NCBI GenBank assembly: GCA_000018565.1
Contig: CP000875.1
Span: 2,495,199 to 2,559,198, forward strand
DNA: 64,000 nucleotides
Direction: 5' to 3'
Source: Herpetosiphon aurantiacus DSM 785
GTDB lineage: Bacteria; Chloroflexota; Chloroflexia; Chloroflexales; Herpetosiphonaceae
This document shows positions 9,704 through 17,079 of this stretch, one piece after another; the first letter of the stretch is position 1, and the number at the start of each line of letters is the position of its first letter. Under the pieces are notes generated by a model. That model was given only the letters and a program-made list of their open reading frames with translations, was not told the DNA's origin and searched no databases. The translations under genes were made by a program, and so were the position numbers.

Positions 9704-9897
9704 TTACTCGTTTATATCAAGGCCATGCTGATCAATCCCAAACCATGGAATTGGCCCGTGAGAACTTCCCTGATAGCCAAAAGCATACCCCGATTTTGGA
9801 TCTCCGCCTGGAGCCTCACCAGGCGCTCCAATAACGATATCGTAAAGACCATTTTGATCAATATCGGTTGCCGTGATCGACCAACCAAACTGGATTA
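9704..9897 (-). pseudogene. FG-GAP / integrin-alpha-like repeat fragment
   Basis: The minus strand reads FGWSITATDIDQNGLYDIVI, then GAPGEAPGGD, GYAFGYQG and ends GIDQHGLDINE with a stop at 9704. FG, D-x-D-x-NG-x-x-D and GAP are the calcium-binding FG-GAP beta-propeller motifs of secreted integrin-alpha-like proteins. No start codon or upstream part remains: the match stops at about 9897, where an oppositely oriented P450 remnant begins. This is the 3' end of a lost gene. Confidence 0.75.
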
Positions 9898-9900
9898 AGC

Positions 9901-10203
9901 TTGGGCTTCAGTCCATTTGTTATCCAACGGAATCCTCGCTGGTATCCCAATCCAACCCAATTCGATCCGACGCGGTTTGCCCCAGCGGCGGCGGCCACAC
10001 GACCACGTTTAAGCTATCTCCCCTTTGGTATTGGCGCACACCAATGTATTGGGATGCACCTCGCGCTCCAGCAGCTGACGACGGTGATGCAGACAATCTT
10101 GCAGACGGGGATACCAGGTTTGGTGGATATAACCTCCGTTGACTTTCGGCCTCAGGTTGTGTTGGAGCCAGATCGGGTCTTGTTCGCATCGTTTCAGCGG
10201 TGA
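9901..10203 (+). pseudogene. Cytochrome P450 C-terminal fragment
   Basis: About 100 residues from the end of a P450. NPRWYPNPTQFDPTRF is the usual segment before the heme loop, and FGIGAHQCIGMHLAL is the heme-binding signature with its axial cysteine. The preceding 300 or so residues (I-helix, ExxR) are absent, and the open frame begins at a TTG without a ribosome site. It cannot fold as a P450. Its junction with the FG-GAP remnant marks an old rearrangement. Confidence 0.85.
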
Positions 10204-10442
10204 AATCACTGTTGTGACGAGATGTCCAAAAACACTCCACTTCATCGCAACGAGGCTGCATCTGGAGTGTCATGTAAATTGTCTGTACTCTCGGTTGCAT
10301 GCGCCGTATCCCACCAGCACCACGAAAACCGGCTCTCCCTCTTGTTGGTGAGGCCATAGGGTGAATTACATACCTATCTGGCTGCACTAGTAGAGGGTTG
10401 CTATACTATGGCTCTCGACGTTTTTGCCACATGACGACGAAT

Positions 10443-10475
10443 GCGCAGATCACCCCATGATCTGCGCGTTTTTTT
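10443..10475 (+). terminator. Rho-independent terminator without an upstream gene
   Basis: Perfect 10-base GC-rich stem (10443-10452 with 10458-10467), 5-base loop, then G and seven T. It is a textbook intrinsic terminator on the plus strand. The nearest upstream coding remnant ends at 10203, so it may close the old P450 transcript or a short RNA. Confidence 0.75.
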
Positions 10476-10546
10476 GTTGACGCTGCAATGATATATGTCG
10501 TCCCGCTATATATTGCGCGGTTTGGGCCTCCCTAAAAACCATCAGC

Positions 10547-10597
10547 AAAGCATCACGAATCGGCTTTTTACTCCGTGCCGAATGCGTGATGCTTTTT
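10547..10597. terminator. Terminator-like long hairpin
   Basis: Outer arms 10547-10557 and 10585-10595 pair perfectly, an inner CGGC/GCCG pair extends the stem, and a T-run follows on the plus strand. Confidence 0.6.
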
Positions 10598-10858
10598 AGA
10601 GGGCAGAGAGGGTGAAAATGGGTTGATCTTATTCCATTGCGGCCAATCATGCGGTCAATCAAGAGCGTGGGGTAGTGATCCCGATCTCGCTGGCGTTTGA
10701 TACCTTCCGTTGCGCCTCACGGTCATTTTCCGTAAGCCTGCCGTCGCCACCAAACTCCAATCACTGGGCAAACGTGTTGAAGGACATACTTTTATTGATT
10801 GTCGTGCGGTTTCGCCGTCGTATGAGATACATGTGACGGTTCTGGCAATAATACAAGT

Positions 10859-11404
10859 ATGAAGACACACGCTTTGGCACTTCCAGCCACCACCAGCCCA
10901 CCAGACACGGTTGATTGGCAGGCCGTCTATGCGGCCTTTCAGCCACGCGTGTATAACCTGTGTCTGTACGCCGTCGGCGACCGCACGCATGCCGAAGATC
11001 TGACCTCAACCATCTTTTTGGAGATTTGGCGCTGTCGAACGCGCTATGTGACGACGAAAGGCGCCATCTCAACATGGATTTTTACGATTGCCCATCGCGT
11101 CGTTGGTCACCACCTGCGGCAAAAGCGTCCGGCTACCCCCCTTACAGAGGCCACCACGCTACCCGATACCACCAACGTTGAAACGCTGGTGGAACGGCGG
11201 GCGGTCATTGCCGCATTGCTCCCGCATTTACGTCAGCTCAGCGTGGAGGAGCATAAGCTGATTGCGCTCAAGTATGGAGCTGGATTAACGAACCGTGATA
11301 TTGCCACCGTGCTCGACCTGACCGAATCGACGGTTGGCACTCATTTGCATCGACTCGTCGTGCGGTTGCGCCGCGTCTTAGGAGTATACCCTTATGGCGA
11401 CTAA
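10859..11404 (+). CDS. ECF-type RNA polymerase sigma factor
   Basis: A 181-residue sigma-70 family regulator that directs core RNA polymerase to a small regulon. Region 2 spans about residues 25-90 (YNLCLYAVGDRTHAEDLTST, FLEIWRCRTRY, STWIFTIAHR). Region 4 covers about 120-175 (LKYGAGLTNRDIATVLDLTE followed by STVGTHLHRLVVRLR, the helix-turn-helix). Its last 11 bases overlap the start of the membrane protein at 11394, the usual sigma/anti-sigma layout. No ribosome site is visible. A TAATAC box ends 4 bases before the ATG, so a leaderless transcript is possible. ECF factors usually activate their own promoter (family knowledge). Confidence 0.92.
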   Translation: MKTHALALPATTSPPDTVDWQAVYAAFQPRVYNLCLYAVGDRTHAEDLTSTIFLEIWRCRTRYVTTKGAISTWIFTIAHRVVGHHLRQKRPATPLTEATTLPDTTNVETLVERRAVIAALLPHLRQLSVEEHKLIALKYGAGLTNRDIATVLDLTESTVGTHLHRLVVRLRRVLGVYPYGD

Positions 11405-12200
11405 CCATGATGACTTTTTGTACCAGTATCAGGAAACTCCTGATCCCGACTTTACGACCCGCCTTCGTGATCAGTTGCTGGCGGTTGATCGCGTCGAGCG
11501 GATACTGCCTCCCACCACTCGGGAAGCAGGTATCGTCCATCTCGCGCACGGCATGCGGAGACGAAGCTGGAGTGGTCGCATCCGTGCGCTGATTGGTGGG
11601 GTTGCCCTGCTGGGCACTTTGATGGTGACCCCATTGCACGTATTGGCGACCGACATCCTCTACCAACTTGGGCTGGTTCAGATTACAAATGACCCAACCT
11701 ATGCCGATATGATTGTTGGAGGGCAGACACCAACACCGCAGCCGACTTCCATCCCCCAAGTCAGCTTCACGTTCGATACGGAGATGACCGATCTCGCAAC
11801 CATCCAATCGCAGGCGGGATATTCCGTGTATCAATTGAATGGCTTGCCGCCTGGTAGTCGTGTGGTAGATCGTGACATTCAGCATGTGGTAGATGCGGAC
11901 TATGCAACGGCGACCATGTATCAGCTGAAGGGCCAACTCAGGACGCTGATACTCGTCCAAGCACGCGAAGGGAAACTGTTCACGCAGATGCCAGTGGGGC
12001 AGGCCCAAACGGAGTCCGTGACTATCAATGGACACGCTGGAGTCTGGATTGAAGGGTTCACCTTCTTAGACCAAGAGGCGGGGGTCATGGAGAGCAATAA
12101 CCTAATCTGGAATGCTGATGGTTTTACCTTTTATCTGTCTGGCGTTCCAAGTAAGGAGGAGGGCTTGCTGATTGCAGCGAGCCTGGAACTCACACCGTAG
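11394..12200 (+). CDS. Membrane anti-sigma-like protein
   Basis: A 268-residue protein translated from inside the sigma gene. The N-terminal about 60 residues are a soluble segment (FTTRLRDQLLAVDRVERILP) that would hold the sigma factor. One membrane helix lies at about 65-85 (ALIGGVALLGTLMVTPLHVL). The remaining outer domain is linked by TPTPQPTS and ends LIWNADGFTFYLSGV with SKEEGLLIAASL, resembling the C-terminal DUF4367 sensor domain of many anti-sigma proteins. I infer that it sequesters the ECF factor until an envelope signal arrives. The assignment rests on layout and topology more than on a named family. Confidence 0.8.
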   Translation: MATNHDDFLYQYQETPDPDFTTRLRDQLLAVDRVERILPPTTREAGIVHLAHGMRRRSWSGRIRALIGGVALLGTLMVTPLHVLATDILYQLGLVQITNDPTYADMIVGGQTPTPQPTSIPQVSFTFDTEMTDLATIQSQAGYSVYQLNGLPPGSRVVDRDIQHVVDADYATATMYQLKGQLRTLILVQAREGKLFTQMPVGQAQTESVTINGHAGVWIEGFTFLDQEAGVMESNNLIWNADGFTFYLSGVPSKEEGLLIAASLELTP

Positions 12201-12378
12201 CGTCCAAGCCCTCCATGAATAGTAGTGTCGTCATGGATGTACTGCCTTGAGCATTACGAGCAAGGCATGGTTTTGGCAGTGCAATGGAATTGCACCGTCA
12301 CGAGGATTGATCGATATCCGTTACCCACGTATTACCACAATAGCTAACCTATGTTCTTAAGTAATTTTGGAGGTATCC

Positions 12379-13578
12379 ATGAGTACCAGACGGTTCAGTC
12401 TTAGAATGCTCAGCCTGCTCACCTTACTGAGCATCACTATCCTACCCGCTGCGGCGACCGCTGATTTTGACCTGTTAGATAGCCAAAATGTGACTGCGGT
12501 GGATAACGTCTCAACCGCGAATGGAGGAACCTTCAATGGTGGGCGCGTCTATGTGGCGGCCACCAAACAAACCAGTAACAATAACGCCCTGCGGATCAAT
12601 GGAATCTATACCGATGCCAACGGGATTATTAGCACCAACTTCGTGTTGACCGAAGGCCCCATTCACGATGTTGATGTGACCGAATATCGCGATAATATCG
12701 TCGTCGTTGCCGCGATAACCAGCGGTCACATCAAATTGATTGCCTTCAAAACCAATGCCACGGGTGCCAATCGGCTGGAGCGGCTTGGGGATACGGCGGG
12801 CGTTGCGACGATTCCAGTCAGCACCAATGGGGTGCATGTGATTCGGGTTGGCCCAACGCCCAATCCCTCAATCGTATCGGCGGCATACCTGAGCGATGGG
12901 CGTGCCCGTTTTGATGTATGGACACTTAGCACTGATGGTCAGAACTTTACCCATCAATCAACCAAGATCTCGGCTGGCCAAACGGGCCGACTCGCGATGA
13001 GTGCCGATTATATTAAGAGTTCGCGCAACTTCGCCATGGCTGCCCAAGATGCGAACGGCCATATGATCGTCACGCTGTGGCAGGTTGATGTTCATGGCAA
13101 TCTGCTGAAATTGGCCCAAAGTGCCCGTGGGGTGGTTGATTTTATGGATATTACCCTATCGGGGAATCGAATCTACACGGCAGCAACCAATACCGACTCT
13201 CCCTTGGCAACGGCTGAAGTTGCACGCTGGACGGTCGCTGCGTCTGAGAGCGGTGCACCGTTGCCCAATATCTTGGATTACAAAGACGAAGCAACGCTGC
13301 CCATCCGATTTTCGGGTAGAATCCAGCTTGTTGATCAAGGGAATGAGGTTGTGGTCATTGGCCAAACCGGCAGCGAAACCGACGACGATGATTGGCAAAC
13401 CATGCGCTTTTTCACCTATACCTTCAACGGGAGCACTCTGAGCCTCGCCAGCCCGATCAAAGAACTACCCAATCAGGCTGATGGCTTCGATGTCGTCAAA
13501 AACGATAGCCGCTTCTTCTTGATGATTGATGGCTTTGTCAATAGCCAAGATAGCCATCAGGTGTGGCAGTATAATTAG
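12379..13578 (+). CDS. Secreted protein of unknown function
   Basis: A 399-residue protein with a Sec signal peptide (RRF start, LSLLTLLSITIL core, AATA cleavage region near residue 27). The mature part is strand-rich with repeated aspartate-asparagine turns and may form a beta-propeller, but no family motif is clear to me. I chose the ATG at 12379 with GGAGG 5 bases upstream, over an in-frame TTG at 12367. It follows the sigma/anti-sigma pair on the same strand after 178 bases, so it could be a target of that sigma factor (inference). A strong hairpin closes it. Confidence 0.75.
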   Translation: MSTRRFSLRMLSLLTLLSITILPAAATADFDLLDSQNVTAVDNVSTANGGTFNGGRVYVAATKQTSNNNALRINGIYTDANGIISTNFVLTEGPIHDVDVTEYRDNIVVVAAITSGHIKLIAFKTNATGANRLERLGDTAGVATIPVSTNGVHVIRVGPTPNPSIVSAAYLSDGRARFDVWTLSTDGQNFTHQSTKISAGQTGRLAMSADYIKSSRNFAMAAQDANGHMIVTLWQVDVHGNLLKLAQSARGVVDFMDITLSGNRIYTAATNTDSPLATAEVARWTVAASESGAPLPNILDYKDEATLPIRFSGRIQLVDQGNEVVVIGQTGSETDDDDWQTMRFFTYTFNGSTLSLASPIKELPNQADGFDVVKNDSRFFLMIDGFVNSQDSHQVWQYN

Positions 13579-13591
13579 CCCACCACTGGCA

Positions 13592-13629
13592 GCGGATGGT
13601 TCATCCCTCCGCTGGGATGAACCATCCGC
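13592..13629 (+). terminator. Terminator hairpin after the secreted protein gene
   Basis: Perfect 16-base arms (13592-13607 and 13614-13629) with a 6-base loop, starting 13 bases after the stop codon. No long T-run follows. Confidence 0.7.
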
Positions 13630-13634
13630 GACTT

Positions 13635-13847
13635 TCACGGGGTTCGGAAACCCGCATACCACCCACGAACGGTCGCCTCCCAATCACCATTGAGCACCTG
13701 AGTTCGCACTTGCAGGAGCAGATCTGCATCTTGCTTGATAGTGGAATTAATCAGACTACAATCGATTCGCTGAATAATCAATCGTTGATCATACGACCAC
13801 GTGGTCGTGGTTGTTTTTTGCCCATCGATCTCCCTTACCTGCGACAT
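13635..13847 (-). CDS. Possible small unrecognised protein (about 70 aa)
   Basis: An open frame of 70 residues from an ATG at 13847, in a stretch with no other gene. The protein (SQVREIDGQK near the start, LLLQVRTQVLNGDWEATVRG near the end) has reasonable composition but matches nothing that I know, and the ribosome site is weak. It may be a real small gene, a remnant, or chance. Confidence 0.25.
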   Translation of the reverse strand: MSQVREIDGQKTTTTTWSYDQRLIIQRIDCSLINSTIKQDADLLLQVRTQVLNGDWEATVRGWYAGFRTP

Positions 13848-14058
13848 GAACACATACACCGTCAGTCAAATGCCTGCGGAATTGTTTGATTGTACCATGC
13901 GCAGTACCATTATGAGCGTTATCGTAGTGCTCACGCCATCGCTCCGCACGCGATACGCTGTCGCGTTGAGCAGCAACTGCGACGGTATGCCTAAACACGG
14001 CCCGTACACAAACAAGGCAAAAAGGCCGCTGGAGGATTCAATTTAGAAACGGAGATGG

Positions 14059-14550
14059 ATGATGACGTGGTATGACGATCTCACCCCTTGTACCTATTTC
14101 GACCTTGACCAGCCGCATGGCGATAAACTCCTCGCGGTCGGCTGGCTGGAGCGCGGCCACCCCTATCCGAAAGGCAGCATTGCCAGTGCAGTACAGACCA
14201 AACTCGTCTCGCTCTGTGAAAACCCGTGGGAACCGCTTGCGTTTCTCGGTTGGCACGCATGTGATCGCTGTCTGCCAGATGGGCAGCCTGATGCATTGCA
14301 TGCTGATGGGATGACCGTTCCGATGGGCAGCGAAAATCTCTTTGTCCCCGGTCATGGCCTGCTCTATGTGGCACCGTCACTCATCGTGCACTTCATTGCC
14401 GTCCATGGCTATCAGCCGCCGCCCGCCTTCTGCGCAGCCGTGCTGGCGTGTCCGCCCATGGGATCGGAGGACTATCTCCAAGCAATCAGCAGCAATGGTC
14501 CGACGACGTTCGCCAAATGGGTTCGAGAGACTCCGAGAAAAGTCCAATAG
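14059..14550 (+). CDS. Unrecognised 163-aa protein
   Basis: A soluble protein without signal peptide. It opens MTWYDDLTPCTYFDLDQP and continues VGWLERGHPYPKG, with an AFLGWHACDRC segment and a GHGLLYVAPSLIVHFIAVHG block. This pattern recurs in uncharacterised proteins of actinomycetes and Chloroflexota as I recall, possibly under a recent DUF number (DUF7919), but I am not sure of the label. The CDRC cysteine pair and conserved histidines could bind a metal; that is a guess. GGAG lies 4 bases before the first of two possible ATG codons. Confidence 0.7.
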   Translation: MMTWYDDLTPCTYFDLDQPHGDKLLAVGWLERGHPYPKGSIASAVQTKLVSLCENPWEPLAFLGWHACDRCLPDGQPDALHADGMTVPMGSENLFVPGHGLLYVAPSLIVHFIAVHGYQPPPAFCAAVLACPPMGSEDYLQAISSNGPTTFAKWVRETPRKVQ

Positions 14551-14851
14551 TGGCTGAATGATGAGGGTAGGAAAAAGGTGGGGCATTCAAGGCGCTGGCG
14601 AATCGGAGTACACGGGGATGCCGATCAGCTGAACGATTGCGCTGGCGAAACCGACGTACTTGGAGCGGGAGCCGTCAGCTGCGGAGACCACTGCCCGCGA
14701 GTTTTTAGGGGTATAGCAACGATTTGATTAGTCAGGTGTCCACTTCATGGCACATGCGTTTCGGGCGTTTACCCGCACGCAGGGCTTTCTGCATGTACCC
14801 ATCAGCCGACGGCGACCACAGACCAATAGGATTGCGGAACGATGGTGCGGA
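14551..14851. other. Gene-free stretch before the VOC remnant
   Basis: No supportable gene. An open frame crosses the end of it into the VOC remnant, but its first 35 codons match nothing recognisable, so I read it as scrambled DNA joined to the remnant. Confidence 0.5.
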
Positions 14852-14946
14852 CAAGGCTGGATGGCGATTATCGCTGATACAGGAACCATTGGCCTGCATG
14901 AACGCCTACCAGCTGAGAAGCTTGAGGTTTACAACCCCACAAGGCT
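14852..14946 (+). pseudogene. 3' fragment of the VOC-family gene
   Basis: The segment encodes GWMAIIADT, a short gap, then IGLHERLPAE, matching the end of the VOC protein at 6267-6650. Similarity continues past the stop through the CCACAAGG sequence just before the terminator hairpin. Only the last quarter of the gene survives. The other broken duplicate (RraA) lies at 7039-7216, beside the intact VOC gene. Confidence 0.8.
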
Positions 14947-14948
14947 AG

Positions 14949-14986
14949 CCCAAAGTGAGATTGCCGTTGCTCAATCTCACTTTGGG
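14949..14986. terminator. Hairpin after the VOC fragment
   Basis: Perfect 15-base arms (14949-14963 and 14972-14986) with an 8-base loop, in the same relative place as the terminator of the intact VOC gene but with diverged stem sequence. It can also serve the minus-strand operon ending at 15112. Confidence 0.75.
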
Positions 14987-15111
14987 AATGGGATAGTTGG
15001 ACAGAGCAATGCCGTTGGTTGATCTGCTGAGTGGTCGATCGCCGGTCAAATTATGCGCTGGCTGCCCTGTCATCGCTTAAAAGATTGATCAGGGCGTTGG
15101 ATAACCCTGTT

Positions 15112-16335
15112 TCAGCTGTGTGTACTAGGATCGGCACAGTTAACCAGAAATCGAAAACACTGAGCCGCTTGACGAGCTTGCATAGTTGCTAAAGTTGCAG
15201 TATCGCCAGTGGCGATCGCAAATGCGCCTCGAGCAAATGAATCGCTTGCACCTTGAAAGAAACTGCCAAGCTCTTGGAGTACGTCGGCTTTAACCACGCC
15301 GGGACAATGCGTTGCTTGTTCTTGACCATCTACCCGTTCCAGTCTGCCAATGGCATGCGGGCTGGCATAGGCAATTGCTGCCCAGCGTTGAAAGCTGCGT
15401 GGAAGTTGCTCAAAGACTGTTTCGCCAGCGACCTGTTTAATCCAGAGTTGATCGACATCAATTCCGCTGGCTAGTTCAATCAATTCAACAATGCTATCGC
15501 CGGCAAGCCGGGCGTGAGTTTCGACAATCCGTGGTCCGCGAGCAGTCAGAATAATTTCGGTATGCGATGGGCCATTCTGTAGATCAAGCGCCGTTAAAAC
15601 CTGTTCGACAAAGCTTGTAATCTCTGCAACTGTTGCTTGAGGCAGTGGTGCTGGCAAGCAATGGCCAGTCTCAACACTGGTTTGGGGGTCTTTGAATTTT
15701 TGGGTGACGCAGATTATATGATGTTGGCCATATTCCGAAAAGGCTTCAACACTATATTCTTCGCCACTTAAATATTCTTCGACCAACATTGCATGGCCTG
15801 CTGCACCGGCTTCAAACCATGCTTGGGCAGTGGCAATCTCAGCAGCAGAACGAATAATCGAAACGCCCATGCTTGCTCGACCATCACGCGGCTTTAAGAC
15901 CAATGGATAGCCATAGCGTTCGCCAAATACCTTAATGTCGTCGGCTGTTTCGACCGATTGCGCTATGGTTGGATCAAGGTTCGCCTCGCGTAAGACTTGA
16001 CGCATTGCATCTTTCTGGCGCGTATAGTGAATTGTCGCGGAGCTATGATAGGGCAGTTTCAATGCTGCGGCAACATCGGCAGCAATATGCTGGGTCACTT
16101 CATTGAAGCCACCAAGCACATCAATCGGAGCATGGCAATGGATTAAGCGTGCCTGCTCGATCCATTGATCGATGGTTGCGTTCGCTGCCATGCCAACGAT
16201 GCGATCATAATCGCCATGGTTCTTGAGTGTTTTAATATTTTTGACCGGGCACAAGAGACTCAGGCGATGACCAAGTTGCTTGATTTTGGGATGAACCTCG
16301 CGAGCTGTGCCGATTAAGAGAAAATGGCGGCTCAT
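15112..16335 (-). CDS. ATP-grasp ligase (second of two in the operon)
   Basis: A 407-residue ATP-grasp enzyme, a fold that activates a carboxylate as acyl-phosphate and joins it to an amine. Visible parts in order are a pre-ATP-grasp Rossmann domain (HFLLIGTAREV), YGYPLVLKPRDGRASMGVSI (ATP-binding loop), AMLVEEYLSGEEYSVEAFS (hinge) and HTEIILTARGPRIVETHARL with GDSIVELIELASG (magnesium site; E..E.H.R replaces the usual E.N.R). This pattern is close to the carnosine-synthase/L-amino-acid-ligase branch, so dipeptide formation is likely. It is the last gene of the operon, 38 bases after RraA, and shares the internal promoter at 17049-17078. The acceptor cannot be read from sequence. Confidence 0.88.
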   Translation of the reverse strand: MSRHFLLIGTAREVHPKIKQLGHRLSLLCPVKNIKTLKNHGDYDRIVGMAANATIDQWIEQARLIHCHAPIDVLGGFNEVTQHIAADVAAALKLPYHSSATIHYTRQKDAMRQVLREANLDPTIAQSVETADDIKVFGERYGYPLVLKPRDGRASMGVSIIRSAAEIATAQAWFEAGAAGHAMLVEEYLSGEEYSVEAFSEYGQHHIICVTQKFKDPQTSVETGHCLPAPLPQATVAEITSFVEQVLTALDLQNGPSHTEIILTARGPRIVETHARLAGDSIVELIELASGIDVDQLWIKQVAGETVFEQLPRSFQRWAAIAYASPHAIGRLERVDGQEQATHCPGVVKADVLQELGSFFQGASDSFARGAFAIATGDTATLATMQARQAAQCFRFLVNCADPSTHS

Positions 16336-16373
16336 GCGCTACCCTCCTTCCTACTACTAGGCGGCATACCCGC

Positions 16374-16997
16374 TTAATCAACGAAACCCTTGGTGCGCAA
16401 AATATCCTCGATTTTGGCGCGATGGGCTTGTTCCCATGCATCAAGGGTTTCGGCTGCATCTTTGGCGGCGCGAGCTTGAGCTTTTGCTAACACACTCTCA
16501 GCGCGATCACGAGGTACAACCACAATCCCCTCTTCGTCAGCGACGATAATATCGCCTGGGCCAACCTGAACTCCACCACAAACCAGCGGTTGATTAAGCG
16601 GATTGATAACCTCTTTGCCACCAGGAATTGGAATTACGCCGCGAGCAAACACCGGAAATTGGTTGGCGCGAGCTTCAGCCAGATCGCGAATTACGCCATC
16701 AATAATGAAGGCTTTGATGCCACGTCGTTGGGCAACCGCACAAACATTGCCACCAGCAACGGCAAAATTAGTATCAGCACCATCAACCACAATGATTGAG
16801 CCTGGCTCAGCCCGATAGATCGCGGCATGCAGCATAAGGTTATCGCCAGGCGTGCATTGAACAGTAAAGGCTGGGCCTGCTACACGCGGCATCCCTTGCC
16901 ATAACGGATGAATCCCCATATCCATCACTTGGCTACGGCTGAGTGCGTCGGCTAAAGTGGTTGGCGAAAGGGCTTCAAATGCTTGATAATCGATCAT
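16374..16997 (-). CDS. RraA-family aldolase/oxaloacetate decarboxylase-like protein
   Basis: A 207-residue member of the RraA / HMG-aldolase fold. It has the GGNVCAVAQRRGIKAFIIDG loop, then VIRDLAE with the arginine-aspartate pair of catalytic members, and PGDIIVADEEGIVVVP. Catalytic relatives cleave 4-hydroxy-4-carboxy-2-oxo acids by retro-aldol or decarboxylate oxaloacetate, using a divalent metal (family knowledge). That chemistry suits an operon that makes citrate-like tertiary alcohols. Non-catalytic RraA regulators of RNase E exist, but this context favours an enzyme. A broken copy of the gene lies at 7039-7216. Confidence 0.88.
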   Translation of the reverse strand: MIDYQAFEALSPTTLADALSRSQVMDMGIHPLWQGMPRVAGPAFTVQCTPGDNLMLHAAIYRAEPGSIIVVDGADTNFAVAGGNVCAVAQRRGIKAFIIDGVIRDLAEARANQFPVFARGVIPIPGGKEVINPLNQPLVCGGVQVGPGDIIVADEEGIVVVPRDRAESVLAKAQARAAKDAAETLDAWEQAHRAKIEDILRTKGFVD

Positions 16998-17048
16998 AAT
17001 TCCTCCACAAACACATCCATTGTTGGTCTATTCGATCCTCAACCCTTG

Positions 17049-17078
17049 AGTATAGTATGTGGCATGAAGCTGCGTCAA
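17049..17078 (-). promoter_or_regulatory. Sigma-70-type promoter before the RraA gene
   Basis: On the minus strand TTGACG (17073-17078) and TATACT (17049-17054) are separated by 18 bases. It lies in the 82-base gap between the propeller gene and RraA, so RraA and the last ATP-grasp gene can be made separately. The same promoter is preserved in the duplicated fragment at 7186-7215. Confidence 0.7.
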
Positions 17079-17079
17079 G

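Larger units (their letters stand above)
10204..10858. other. Gene-free stretch with hairpins
   Basis: No convincing coding frame. It contains an 8-base-arm inverted repeat (10232-10271), an isolated extended -10-like box at 10399-10407 followed by a strong terminator (10443-10475), and a second terminator-like hairpin (10547-10597). Confidence 0.6.
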
